In this document: positions 23,279-34,462 of the stretch, one piece after another | Layout of the letters: each line of letters begins with the position of its first letter | How positions within the stretch are numbered: position 1 is the stretch's first letter | Source: Voacanga thouarsii | Lineage: Eukaryota > Streptophyta > Magnoliopsida > Gentianales > Apocynaceae | Length of the DNA: 64,000 bases | Assembly: GCA_026120185.1 (NCBI GenBank) | Contig: JANUWF010001217.1 | Location: 558,001 to 622,000 of the forward strand | Direction of reading: 5' to 3' | Position numbers and translations under genes: made by a program | The notes under the pieces: generated by a model | What the model saw: only the letters and a program-made list of their open reading frames with translations | The model's database searches: none | Told to the model about the DNA's origin: nothing

Positions 23279-26200
23279 ATGGATGATCGTGGTTGGATGT
23301 ACAGAAGACACGTACAGGGGATTAAAGGAATTACATCTGAGTTTGAACAAGGGGTCAAGCGATTCATTGCATATTGTTTGTCAACTGGTCTAGCCTCAGT
23401 TATAAGGTGTCCGTGTGGAAAGTATAAAAATAAGGTATACCTTTCCCCAGATGAAGTGGAGCTACACTTATACATATTTGGATTTGTTGATAATTACCGA
23501 AGATGGACTAGTTATGGTGAGGGTATTAATCTGTCGCCAACTACATTAATAACCGGCATTTGTACGACTGCAGTCGAGTCAAGCTCTAACAATCCGTATC
23601 GAGATATGGTGATTGATGCAGTTGGACATCAATTTCTAACTGAACCTTCATCATCGGAGAATGTTGAGGAACTACTAAACCTGGATGCGTAGAAATTTTA
23701 TGACATGCTGAGAGCTTCAGAAACTCCGATATGGGATGGATGCAAGAATCACAGTACGTTATCAGTTGTTTCTCGGCTTTTGAATATTAAATCCGAAAAC
23801 AACGTGTCGGAGAAATGCTTTAATCAAGTGATGCAATTGATGAATGAGGTATTACCAAGTAGTAATAAGCTCCCGGATGACTTCTATCAAACAAAGAAGT
23901 TGGTATCTGGTCTAGGGCTACCTGTTCAGAAGATAGATGTCTGCCCAAATGGATGCATGCTCTACTGGAAGGACGACAGTGTTAGGAGGGACTGCAAATT
24001 CTGTGGCCATGGTAGATATCTGGCGAAAAGGAAAGTAGGAAAGGATAAACAACAGAAAGACGTTCCTTTCAAGATAATGTATTACTTCCCATTAACACCC
24101 AGACTGCAGAGATTATTTGCATCCTCCACAACAGCGGAGCACATGAGATGGCATGCAGAGAGTCAACCGGAAGAGGATGTTTTAAGCCATCCACGTGATG
24201 GTGAAGCTTGGAAACACTTCGACCGTAGTCATCCTGAATTTGCAGCTGAAGTTCGTAATGTGCGTCTTGGGTTATGCACAGATGGATTTTCACCATTTGG
24301 AATGTCGGGAAAACAATACTCTTGTTGGCCTGTTATTGTTACTTCATATAATTTACCTCCGTCGATGTGCATGAGGGATCCATTTATGTTTTTGACCGTC
24401 ATTGTCCCGGGTCTTAGGAATCCGAAGCATAAAATTGATGTCTATCTACAACCTTTGGTAGATGAATTAAGGATGATGTGGTTTAGTGGAGTCTCTACAT
24501 ATGATATTTCAAAGAAACAAAACTTCTGTCTACGAGCAGCACTTCTTTGGACAATAAACGATTTCCCAGCTTATGAGATGCTAAGTGGTTGGAGCACAGC
24601 TGGTAGATTAGCATGTCTGTATTGCATGGAGCAAACAAAATCATTTTACTTGCAAAATAGAGGTAAACATTCTTGGTTTGACTGCCGCCGGCGCTTCTTG
24701 CCTTTAGATCATCCATATAGAAGAGATGTTAGGTCTTTCGGGAAGGATAAAGGTCGCGAGACAGCACGCCCTGTACAACGCGCTTTTGGAGATGGTATGT
24801 GGGATAGAGTGTGCCATTTACCAAAAATAACCGAGACAGCTGTGGAGCTTGGTAGGGATGATGGCAGAGGCATCTACCATAATTGGGTCAAAATGAGTAT
24901 CTTTTGGGATTTGCCGTATTGGAGAACACACTTAATCCGTCATAACATAGATGTGATGTACAATGAAAAAAATGTGTTCGATAATGTCTTTAACACAATC
25001 ATGAATGTAAAAGGAAAAACAAAGGACAATATGAAGGCGTGACGTGATCTGTTGGTATATTGTGATAGACCTGAATTACACGTGATTGGCTTGGGTGATG
25101 GGAGGACATTAATGCCAAAGGCTAAATACTCTATTACACCAGAACAAAAGAGACTTCTACTAGAGTGGATTAGAGATTTGTGACTTCCGGATGAATATGC
25201 TTCGAATTTAAGCAGGTGTGTTGATTTGAATGAGCTGAAAATGTCGAGTATGAAAAGCCATGACTGCCATGTGTTTATGAAAAGATTGCTTTCAACTGCA
25301 TTTAAAGAATTACTCCCGGTGTCAATTTGGAACGTTTTAGCAGAAGTCAGTCTCTTTTACCGTGACTTATGTTCGCCTAAACTTTCCACAACTTATATGA
25401 AGCAATTGGAAGATAATATTGCCTTACTCATGTGTAAGTTGGAGAAGATCTTCCCACCTAGCTTCTTTGATGTGATGGAGCACCTTATGGTGCACCTGGC
25501 ATATGAGGCCAGGGTTGGTGGCCCTGTTCAATATAGATGGATGTATCCATTCGACCGGTAAAATATTGTGTATTAGTATATCTATATATACATCTACTAT
25601 GTGAATCAGTTCTAACTGTAAAAAATGCATTAGGTTCTTATATCGTTTGAAGACTAAAGTTAAAAATAAGGCAAGAGTGGAGGGATCAATTTGCAATGCT
25701 TACTTAGTTGATGAGGCATCTACATTCTTCTCCTATTATTTTGAGCCGCATGTGCAGACTCGACATACAACTACGGCTAGGAATGATGAGGGCGTTCATG
25801 ATACAAACTCAAGTGACACTATGTGTTCTATATGCACCGTTCCAGGGAGGGTTTTGGGAAGTATTCACAATAGGTATCTTACCCCGAATGAATTTAAGGC
25901 TGCCACAAATTATATATACCTAAACTGTGAAGAAGTTCAACCATACATTACGTAAGTATACGATTGCCTTACATTCTATTGCCTTACATTGCAAGATTTT
26001 ATACAGCAATACTTTGAATGAGTATCCTTATGTGTTCGTTTTGGTCATTTTAGGAAATTCAAAAATGACTTGCAGTTGTATGAGCCGAGTATAACAGACC
26101 CTGAAGTTGATAGGAGAATAGAGTCAGAGTTTGCAGGATGGTTTAGGACTTATGTGAGTTGAACACATCCAAAATGAGACTTTAAAATAAATTACATTGA

Positions 26201-26964
26201 TATCGAAGGTGCATTAACACTTTGTTTTTTGCTAGGTTCATGATCCACAAAATCAAGTGACTGAACAACACTTAAAAAGCTTGGCCTGGGGACCTTCGAG
26301 ACAAGTGAAATACTTCCATGGCTATTTCATAAATGGTTTTAGATTCCATACACATGATTGGTCATTTGGAAAAAAAATAATTAACAGCAGAGTTTGTGTT
26401 AAAGGTGACGGAGATAGTGCCGAAGATTATTATGGAGTGTTGAAGGAGATTGTCGAACTTCAGTTCCCTGGGACTCCTTGTTTAAAAGTTGTCCTATCCA
26501 AATCTAACGCTAAATCGGGGGATTAAAATTCATCCTCACTGCAAACTTGTTGACATCAACTACAAGAGGAATTACCCAAAATATGACCCATTTGTGTTAG
26601 TTCAACAAGCAACTCAAGTGTATTTCCTATCCTACCCGGGAAGCAAAAGACCAAAATTTGATTGGGTAGCTTCTTGTAAAATGAAAGCTCGACATGTTAT
26701 TGATGCACTCGTTGTCGAGGCACCATATCAGGAGGAAGTAGATGATGCGTAGGCATCAATGTATGTGTTGAGGATGACAACTTTGGAAGATTAGTAGATG
26801 AGTCCGGTATTGGAGATACAATCGATTTTATAGATTCAGGTTTAATAATAGAGGAAGCACAACCGAACAACGAAAACGATGATGAGGAAGAAGAATGGGA
26901 GACAAGATCCTCTACAGACGACGATGTGGAAGGCTACTCATCCGATGATGACAGAAGTCCATAA
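23279..26964 (+). pseudogene. CACTA TNP2-like transposase (Transposase-associated + Transposase_21 domains)
   Basis: This is the catalytic protein of En/Spm elements. ATG 23279 begins the Transposase-associated domain (residues 1-80, MDDRGWMYRR, with a CPCGKYKN zinc-binding motif). The same frame continues after a TAG at 23690 into the Transposase_21 domain: IWDGCKNHSTLS, CPNGCMLYWKDD, YCMEQTKSF and more. TGA stops fall at 25040 and near 25181. The C-terminal exons are recognisable with GT-AG introns. These are 25558-25633 (joining MYPFDR to FLYRLKTKVKNKA), about 25951-26053 and 26154-26235. A frameshift near 26490-26515 and another near 26750 precede an acidic tail ending at 26962-26964. With only three stops and two frameshifts over about 1000 codons, decay is recent. 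Confidence 0.9.
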
Positions 26965-27120
26965 ACTAGGTTCAAGTTTAACTAATGTATAGATATAATT
27001 AGTAGTTCTGCTATCGTTACATTACAAGCGTTTTACTTTGCTTTATACTTTTAAATTTATTATCTTTTTCTTATCCCAAAATACGACAATTTTTATGTAT
27101 TTAAATAATTCCAGATACAT

Positions 27121-28759
27121 ATGGCTTCCGATGCCTCACCCGACGATCGGTCAGCGACTCGTGAGTTGTCGAGGGCGGATGAGACACCGTCCCCGAGCAT
27201 CGCCCCACGTATACCTGCTCCACAGCCATTGCCTCCGGAAGAGGCCCGATCAAAGCAGGTCCCTACCCCGATCCCAGGTTCTTCAGGGTCCACAGTTGGC
27301 GCTCCATCTACTGACGACACGCGACTGCTGATTGAACCAGTTGATGACTCGTAAGTCAGCTACAGAATTACTTATTATACGCTTTTCTAAATTTTCAAAA
27401 TTATAACTTGTCTAATATTACAAAATCTATTTTCTCGGAACAGGTTCACATATTCGATTCGATGTGTGAGGAAGATTGTTGAGATTTTTAGGCGACACTA
27501 CACTGGAGCCTATGCTATCTTCTCACAGGTTCCGATTGATGTTCGGAACATGTGGTTCGATCTTTGGAGTGTGAGTTCGATTTGTAATTATTACTTGTAG
27601 TCTTTTTATTATTTTTAATATATTTTCTTATTTGTAATTACTTGTAACGGCTACTTTGATTTTGCAGTCTTTCTTCTATTGGCGCCCCGAGCATGCCACA
27701 TAGATCCGGGCTAATTGGGAGAAGAAGTGTAAGGCTAGACTTTCGGATGCATTGTCTAAGGCTAGGAAGAAGCATGGGGGTAGCTGCCCCAAGTGGATTT
27801 CCCCAGACCATTGGGCTATTTTATCGGAACATTGGGGGTTCGATAGGTGGCAGCGTATCTCTTCCGCTGTTAAGCGGAACAGATCCACTGGTTAGGCGTC
27901 CCACACAAGAGGATCTATCTCTTTTACTGAGCATGAGGAGTGGATGGTAAGTGTAAAATTTTTTCCTGTTCGGTATATCCGCTATTTCACATTTAATCAA
28001 TCATAAAAACTAACATCTAGTCATTTCTTGTTACAATGATAGCGGAGATAGTTAGGTCTTGATTTCAGCTACGTCGACCTCTTCAGACGCACGCATACGT
28101 TCCAGGATGGGCCGAGGAAGGGCCAATATGTCAGTGATTGATCGCGCCACACGCTGGTAAGAATACACAATCTTATACGTTTTTAAATTTAATATTATTT
28201 ATATTTTGATCGTTAATTTTAAATATTTTATGCGTGTTTCCTTGCCCCAAATTTGACAGGATACTGTCATTGCTATTATTGAGCGTCACATGCAGTCGGG
28301 TTCCCAAACTGATTCTACGAGCATGGTCGTACCGAGTAGGGTGCCCGACGAGAAAACGCTGTTCGTTGAGGTGGATGACAAAGCGTGCAAGAAGGGACGC
28401 GTATATGGATTGGGCTCCGAGTCTACGAGGGTGAGACGGAGGTTACAGCAGCTAGTTTCATTTGAGTCATCGACTTCTTCTACCTCGTTGGATGTGAGCC
28501 AGCTACAGAGAGAGTTGAGCATCAGGTACAGGTATATCGGAGCCACAGCCAGAGCTTAACTCAGTACCTGACGCTTATGTCTCAGAATTTGAATCTACCT
28601 CCGCCACCGCCGATACTAGCTGTTCAGGAGGACGATGCTGAGGATGAGGAGGACTTCGTCATCAGTCCTCCAGATTCACATCCAAATCATCAGCTAGGCC
28701 ATTCCGATCCACCCCCGCCCCCTCCGTCGGCTCCAGCATCCACACCAATTCCTGCTTCG
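27121..28759 (+). pseudogene. CACTA second gene: En/Spm Transposase_24 (TNPA-like) protein
   Basis: ATG 27121 starts a Pro/Ser-rich N-terminus (exon to 27349). A GT-AG intron follows, then an exon from about 27444 (FTYSIRCVRKIVEIFRRHY) to 27569. The next exon, from 27668 to 27947, has the family core, with KWISPDHWAILSEHW, KRNRSTG and a GSISFTEHEEWM block. Further exons are about 28044-28155 (DLFRRTHTFQ) and 28260 onward, with KKGRVYGLGSEST. This order is that of Plant transposase (Ptta/En/Spm) proteins, PF03004 as I know it. In-frame TAGs lie near 27700 and 27893, TGA near 28140, and a shift near 28510. The shift leads into the acidic and proline-rich C-terminus that ends at 28759. Confidence 0.82.
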
Positions 28760-28984
28760 TAGTTAGGATATATACACTACATTTTTATGTATTATTCATA
28801 TGTTTTCATTATTATATTTATTTAGGATATTTAGACAATATTTTTATGTATTATTCACATTTTTCATTATTATATCTATTAATAATGACTATTTGGTGGT
28901 TTTTTTAATTTAATTAAAATTTTCATTATTTTGATAGATGAATTTTCTTCAATTATACAGCATTTTTTAAACATTTTAAAAAAA

Positions 28985-29530
28985 TATTTTAAAATTATAC
29001 AATACTAGCGAGGGGTTCAAGGAAATTAAATTGAATATCCGTCACTAATCCCTCGTAATTAGCTTGGGATTAGCGACGGATCCCTTAAATCATAACATCA
29101 AAAAGAAATATTTCGTCACTAATCCCTCGCAAATTAGCTTGGGATTAGCGACGGACAACTTAAATCAAAACATTAAAAAGAAATATTTCATCACTAATCC
29201 CTCGCAAATTAGCTTGGGATTAGCAACGGAAATTCCCAATTTTTATTAATTACTAAAATAATCCATCGCTTATCCCTTTCTAAATAGAAAGGGATCAGCG
29301 ACGGAAAATAAAAATCCCTCGCAGATCCGTTTCAAAAATCCATTGCTGCAGTCGTTGACCGCTGAAAAAATAATTCGCTAATCCGTCGCTATTTGCGACG
29401 GCTTTTTGAATCCGTCGCAAATTTTTGTCTTTACGAGGAGGAAATTAGCGAGGGAATTTTCCCTCGCTAATCCGTCACTAATTTTATTTAGTACGGATTA
29501 GTGACAGAAATGTCCCTCGCTAATTCTCTG
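28985..29530. repeat. CACTA right subterminal repeat array
   Basis: Dense ATTAGCGACGGA-type units in both orientations. Within it, 29039-29230 holds three tandem copies of a roughly 73-bp unit (CGTCACTAATCCCTCG ... TTAGCTTGGGATTAGCGACGGA). It mirrors the left array, as expected for En/Spm ends. Confidence 0.88.
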
Positions 29531-29546
29531 TTTTCTTGTAGTGTTA

Positions 29547-29687
29547 CTTTATGCGTGGACTATTTAGCCTTGTCAGCATTATTGATATTTGATAATTGTA
29601 TTTGTTAGAGCCCTGATCGGGTATAGGAGGTACTTGTTCAATTTAGTTGAGTTACCTATCTGTGCTCGTAGGTATCCTTTTCTAACA
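29547..29687 (+). repeat. copia-2 right LTR, second part
   Basis: Resumes with CTTTATGCGTGGAC after the TTA duplication of the CACTA element. It matches 10992-11140 of the left LTR and ends TTCTAACA. Confidence 0.86.
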
Positions 29688-29692
29688 AGACT

Positions 29693-29810
29693 TCACTATG
29701 AAAAAGACAATTTTACGAGATTTTAGGAAAGGGTTCCTAAGTCACTAAACACCACTAATATAAAACAAGTGAGTCACAAAGAATAAATGTCTTAAAGGCT
29801 ACAAAGCTTA
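29693..29810 (-). repeat. copia-1 5' LTR, second fragment
   Basis: Continues the copia-1 LTR after copia-2 (CACTATGAAAAAGAC..., compare 3072 onward). It is cut at GCTTA by solo LTR B. Confidence 0.86.
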
Positions 29811-32800
29811 TGTAACACCCCACGACTACGTACCCTAAAAGGGCGGGGATGTCGCCCCGTCCCGTAGGACAAGGGGTCTTTAGAACGAGGTATAAAACAT
29901 AAAGGCAATCTCCAAAGGAATCAACTTAGATAAATAAAGAAATACTCTTATTACATCAGGCTCGACTTGGAGTAAATATTGTTCAGAAGTATAAACGACA
30001 AAAGTCTCCTAGAACAGCATAGGAAAAATAGCAAAAGCCTCTACTGTCAAAGCCTCGCTGACTCAGCACAATCTATCTCCTGAAAACATGGTGTAAAACA
30101 GTGTGAGAATAAATCTCAGTAAGTCCTGTGGGTGCACATGGTGTTTTGAATAGTACGTGTATGCAAAGTGCAAAACATTTGTAGAAATAATTTGGCAAGT
30201 CATAAACAATCTCTTTTCGCAAGGAGTGGGTTTTTCTCATTGTCACACTTTGTACAAAATAAATCCTCCACTCGAATAAATAGTCATGTCACCACACGTT
30301 GGGCTCCATGAGAACAAAATGGCCAAGGCACCACACTTTGTGCACCTTGTCCGGACCAGATTACCACACGTTGGGCGTTCTGATCAAGGTGAGTGTACAG
30401 CTCACCGAGTGAGATACTCCTTCATCTCTACACCCAACAAAACCATCCGGGTGTCCATACCGGGAATATAAATAATACCATACCAGGTACAAATGCTAGC
30501 TCGGACTGGCCTGACCAACCAACACTGTCGCCTTTTCAAGTAGAGTTCATCTTCTGGAGGTGGCCTCCTGCCAGAAGACTTACGCTAGCCCTCCAAGACT
30601 AGTATTGTTAGCCTACCCTTATTGAGTACTCAACGAACATATCCGTCAATTCCTGATTCAAAATATCTCCACACATTGGCTTTGTACAACGTGGTTTTCT
30701 TAAAAGAGATTTCCAAAAATTTAAGGAAAAGAATAGTTTTCTTGATAAAATCATTAGTTTGACAAAACCGTTTAAAGAATAATCATCCACGTTTACAACC
30801 AAATAATCATAGTTCAACAATAGCTTTACAAAGCTTCACAGCATAGACTTGCCATCACAACATTTAACAAAAGAGTTTATATAAGGACTTACCATCACAA
30901 CATTTAACAAAAGAGTTTATGCAAGGACTTACTTGATATGCCTCAGATAAACATGATAAATTCACAACTTGCTTTCCTCAATTATCCTCCTGATCTAAAC
31001 CATATAATATCATGATCAGGGTCTCAATTAATTCAAACATGCTCTAATCTCATTTATTTTCACAACAATTCGCAATCCCCTATTTAATTCCAAGTAAACT
31101 ATCCAATCCCCAAAGATCATATACCATGACCACATGTTCATCCCACTAATAGACATCATTAAACTTTACTTTCGGCATCAAGGGCGGGTGTTCCCTTACC
31201 TTGCAACAACCGGGTGATGAGGTCTCGATGCTCCTATGGTGGTCGTTCCGAGTTCGCTTGAGAAGAAGAGAAAAGCTTCCTCCTTTGCTCCTCTTGACCG
31301 AAAATTAAAGAAAAAGATGGAATCAGCCTCTATGGGGCGTGATTTAAGGGAAAAAGAAGGAGAAAAGATTCATTAGAGAAAACGGCATCAAGAGGTAGGG
31401 AGGATTTTTGCTTACCTTAAAGTGTGTTCGATTTTTGCTTGGAATAGTTCTTGAGTTTTCGAAAATTTGCAGAGAGAATTTGCTGGAATTTTCGTGTAGA
31501 ATGGAGAGGATAGACGGCTGCTATGATTTAGAGTTGGAGAAGATTGGTTTAGGGTTAGATGGTGATGTTTAGAAAGACTCCTAATGGCTTTAGGTTTCTT
31601 GGACAGCAAGGGCAAAAATTTCAGCTTGTGATGTCTCTTCTTGCTGCCGAATCTAGGTAAGTTTAAGAGGGAGAAAATAATCTGCAATTTGCTCCCTTGT
31701 GCTGGCTGAAATATTGGTCAAGAGAAGGGCTGATTGTGTTCAGAATTTTGGGCCAAACAAAGAAGAGTTTTAGAAGGCTTTGGAGACTAAAATTCTGTGC
31801 AAGTGCTGTACGAAAATTCTGTGCAAGAGTGGCGAGTTTTGGACTGTTTTGGCTGCTGTAGTTCTGCCAAATTTCCAGAGAAACAATGAGGGTTTTGGGT
31901 GCGGAAAATAGCTTGATCAGTTGGGGTTTTCGGTGGGTTATGTGTGCAGAATTTCGGTTGGAATAGGAGCACAACAGCTGGCTGAAATTTCCTTGCACAA
32001 AGCTGCCGAAAATCCTGTGCATAAGCTGGACGAATTTCAGTGGTTTTGTGTGAATAAAATTCTGGTTTTGTGCAGCTAAGGTAACCTGAATTGATGAGGA
32101 GTATTTAGATGTTTTGAGCTAGGGTTTGAAGGGTTGGATTGTACTTAAAGGTGCTGGAATTTCGGGCAGCTTGTGTTAACACAAAGCTACCAAAATTCTG
32201 CTAGGTTTAGGAAGAAAATCCTAGTTGAATTAGGGTTGAAATAAAAGTCTGATTTACTAAGGGATTTAGGATAAGATTTCCTAGCTTTGGAAGAGTTTGA
32301 GTTGAGCTAAAGTTCCTCCAAGAAGTGGCGGCACTTGCTGGAAATTTTTCCAGATTTTTAGCTAACATTCTAGGGTTAAAATCAACAAGGTTTCCTATTA
32401 GAAAAATGACTCTTTAATTCCAACTATCCATGGTATTAGTAGCATCCATTAAGCTAAAATCAAGCTAGAATTTTATTTATTAGCTAAGGTTTTTCGAAAA
32501 TCCTAAGGAATAAAAGCTGAAAATTAAAAGTGAATTTTATTCACATCAAAATCCTTAAATTTAGGGAATAAATATAGAGACTTATTTCCTTGGAATAATG
32601 ACACTAAAATTTCTCTAGGTTTGCTAGATCTTTTTCGGCCAAGACATAGAAACTCTAAGGAAAGGAATTTTCAAGAAAAGGAACTAACTTCACAAAAAGT
32701 AGGATTCGAACTCGGGTCACCAAATGAAATCACCAACCTCCCCGCTATTCCAAAACAACTCCAATACTAATTTTTTCTACAATCAGTTCTCACCACCCCA

Positions 32801-33014
32801 ATACTCATCCTTCCAAATCTTCGACCAAACCTCCCTTATCCAAATATTTAACAACACAACTATTTCACATCAATTAATTCAAATGCAAGAGTAACGGAAA
32901 AATTCACATGCATCCATACAAATAAAATAATTCTAAGCTACCACATAAAATGCTATGCAATGCATGACTTTTTCCCATAGTCAAAAATAGTTTTGGGCGG
33001 GGTATTACAGCTTA
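29806..33014. mobile_element. Solo LTR B (Ty3/gypsy type) with GCTTA target duplication
   Basis: Element 29811-33009 (3199 bp), starting TGTAACACCCC and ending GGGGTATTACA. GCTTA lies on both sides (29806-29810, 33010-33014). Its first 70 bp and several internal blocks resemble solo LTR A, for example GTCGCCCCGTCC, GGACAAGGGG, and TTCATCTTCTGGAGG near 30545. It is therefore the same family. No coding region is present. Confidence 0.86.
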
Positions 33015-33189
33015 CTAGGTTACTTGTGTTGGTGTTGTTGTATTGTTTAAAGAATCAAATCGAGCCTTTATTTATAGGCACTTTAAGAAGATTAGTTTTC
33101 ATGGAAATTCGATGTGGGATTTGCTAAAGAAACCAAAGTATTAATGGTAGTAAAGAAATTTTTTGTTTCCCGACGTGGGATGCAAGGCA
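33015..33189 (-). repeat. copia-1 5' LTR, third fragment
   Basis: Collinear with 3185-3356. It ends GGATGCAAGGCA at 33189, the outer edge of copia-1. Confidence 0.86.
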
Positions 33190-34462
33190 TACACCCGAAT
33201 AAGGGCTTTGATTGAGTTATCACGAAAGAAATGGGAAGCTTTACACAAAGTGGTATATTTACACGTACATGCTATAACCACGTTAACCACACACTGCATT
33301 ACCAAGACAAAGACCCTGCATGCGTTTCTTTATTAACTAAACATTGACCCAAATGCAGGTTCACCACTTTGATGACAAGTATGCCATATTTAGGAAGAAG
33401 GATTTTCTAACCCCTATGCACGTGTTTAGGTACAAAGAATAGGTGGGAGGTGGTGACGACAAAAGCCAGGACGAGAAAGCCGTTTTGGAATTGGGATCCT
33501 TGGATGGCACATGTTTAGCTACCCCGCAAAGCCTGCTGCTTTAGAAGCCTCTATGAATTTCAAGCGATTCAATCATCAGCCAGTGACAGGCTGTTGTGCC
33601 GTCTACCTTGAAGATACGAAGCAGGGAAGTTAGATTGAAACGTAGGGCTGTCATGAGAGAAGAGTCATCCACGAACTCAAACTTTGTTAATGGAGTATAT
33701 AGCATGGTAGCAGCACACCAAGTAAGTAATTTCCTTGTCCGTTGGTGATATGTGCATTTGCCTTGTAACCATTTGTCATCAATGAGAAATATAAATATGT
33801 TGTGTGTACATGTTTATGTTGCTGTATCTCACCAAAAAAAAAATTTGTTTATGTTGCTGGCGTGCCAATTGCCCTCCTGGTGGCACTTTCTACTGCGGTA
33901 ACATCACGTATGCCATGCAACTGCATGCCGACATACACTTCATTTTGTTGAATATGTAGCATTATATTTTTCATAATTTCTTTGTCAAATTTGTTAAGGA
34001 TTACACCCGATGCATGCATTTTCTTTCAATACTTTATAACTTTCGTAGCCACTCAGCGAATATTTCATGTTACTGGAGTTGGTTTTTCAATGGAATTGCA
34101 CAGTTCCATGCAGACGGTTTTAGCCTCCGAATGTGAGCAACGAATTTGCTCTACGAAGTGGGTGGCATAGCTATGCTAGTTGGCGATATAGTAGTGGAAC
34201 AAGGTAACATGGGCGATATAGTCGGTACGGGACAGCAGTTATGCCATTTGCTTTGGGTTCTGAGGCCGTGGGACCATATAGCAGGTCCCGTCCACATGGT
34301 TCTACCTAGTCCGGCAGGCCTTGTTGCTAGTGTAGCATAAGGAGAGACAAACTTATGTCAATAGCGTTGGGCTTCAATTTGCATCGCCGACGTAGAATCT
34401 CGATGCATAAGGTTAGTCTGGTGCCCACTTTTCTTAAGCCGTGTCGTCTTGACCTACTTGTA
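33190..34462. other. Unassigned stretch right of the nested block
   Basis: No recognisable gene. Short coding-like pieces are visible: for example RALIELSRKKWEALHKVVYLH just after 33190, and an open stretch on plus at about 33982-34340. None matches a family I know. It could be decayed host gene sequence. Confidence 0.35.

Larger units (their letters stand above)
18125..29543 (+). mobile_element. CACTA (En/Spm) DNA transposon, 11.4 kb
   Basis: The terminal inverted repeats are long and near-perfect: CACTACAAGAAAACAGAG at 18125 and its reverse complement ending at 29543. The match extends about 31 bp, including the TTAGCGAGGGA motif. The 3-bp duplication TTA lies on both sides (18122-18124, 29544-29546). 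Subterminal arrays of ATTAGCGACGGAT/ATTAGCGAGGGAT units occur at both ends. Inside, in order, are a captured host exon (about 19944), a two-part TNP2 transposase (23279-26964) and a second En/Spm gene of the Transposase_24 type (27121-28759). Both genes keep plausible introns but carry a few stops and frameshifts. Confidence 0.95.
10085..29692 (+). mobile_element. copia-2: Ty1/copia retrotransposon inserted in the copia-1 LTR
   Basis: Element 10090-29687, plus strand, starting TGTTGAAAATGG and ending TTTTCTAACA. The flanking 5-bp duplication is AAACT (10085-10089) and AGACT (29688-29692), one mismatch. The left LTR is 10090-11140. The right LTR is 17259-18124 plus 29547-29687, interrupted by a CACTA transposon. 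The coding region holds gag, protease, integrase, RT and RNase H in the usual copia order, but with many stops, and with a solo LTR inserted between RT and RNase H. Both LTRs are about 1 kb and visibly diverged. Copia-2 is therefore fairly old, yet younger than copia-1. Confidence 0.9.
2877..33189 (-). mobile_element. copia-1: Ty1/copia retrotransposon, minus strand, host of the whole nested block
   Basis: The element has a 3' LTR at 2877-3356, a polypurine tract, pol pieces, gag pieces, a primer-binding site and a 5' LTR on the right. The 5' LTR is split into 9898-10089, 29693-29810 and 33015-33189. The two LTRs align closely over their full length once the insertions are removed; both start TGTTAGG and end GGATGCAAGGCA. 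Inserted into it are two solo LTRs and copia-2, with everything copia-2 carries. The pol region lacks reverse transcriptase and RNase H, so the element could not have moved by itself in this form. No matching 5-bp target duplication is visible: AGGGT lies left and TACAC right. One end may therefore have been rearranged. Confidence 0.85.
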
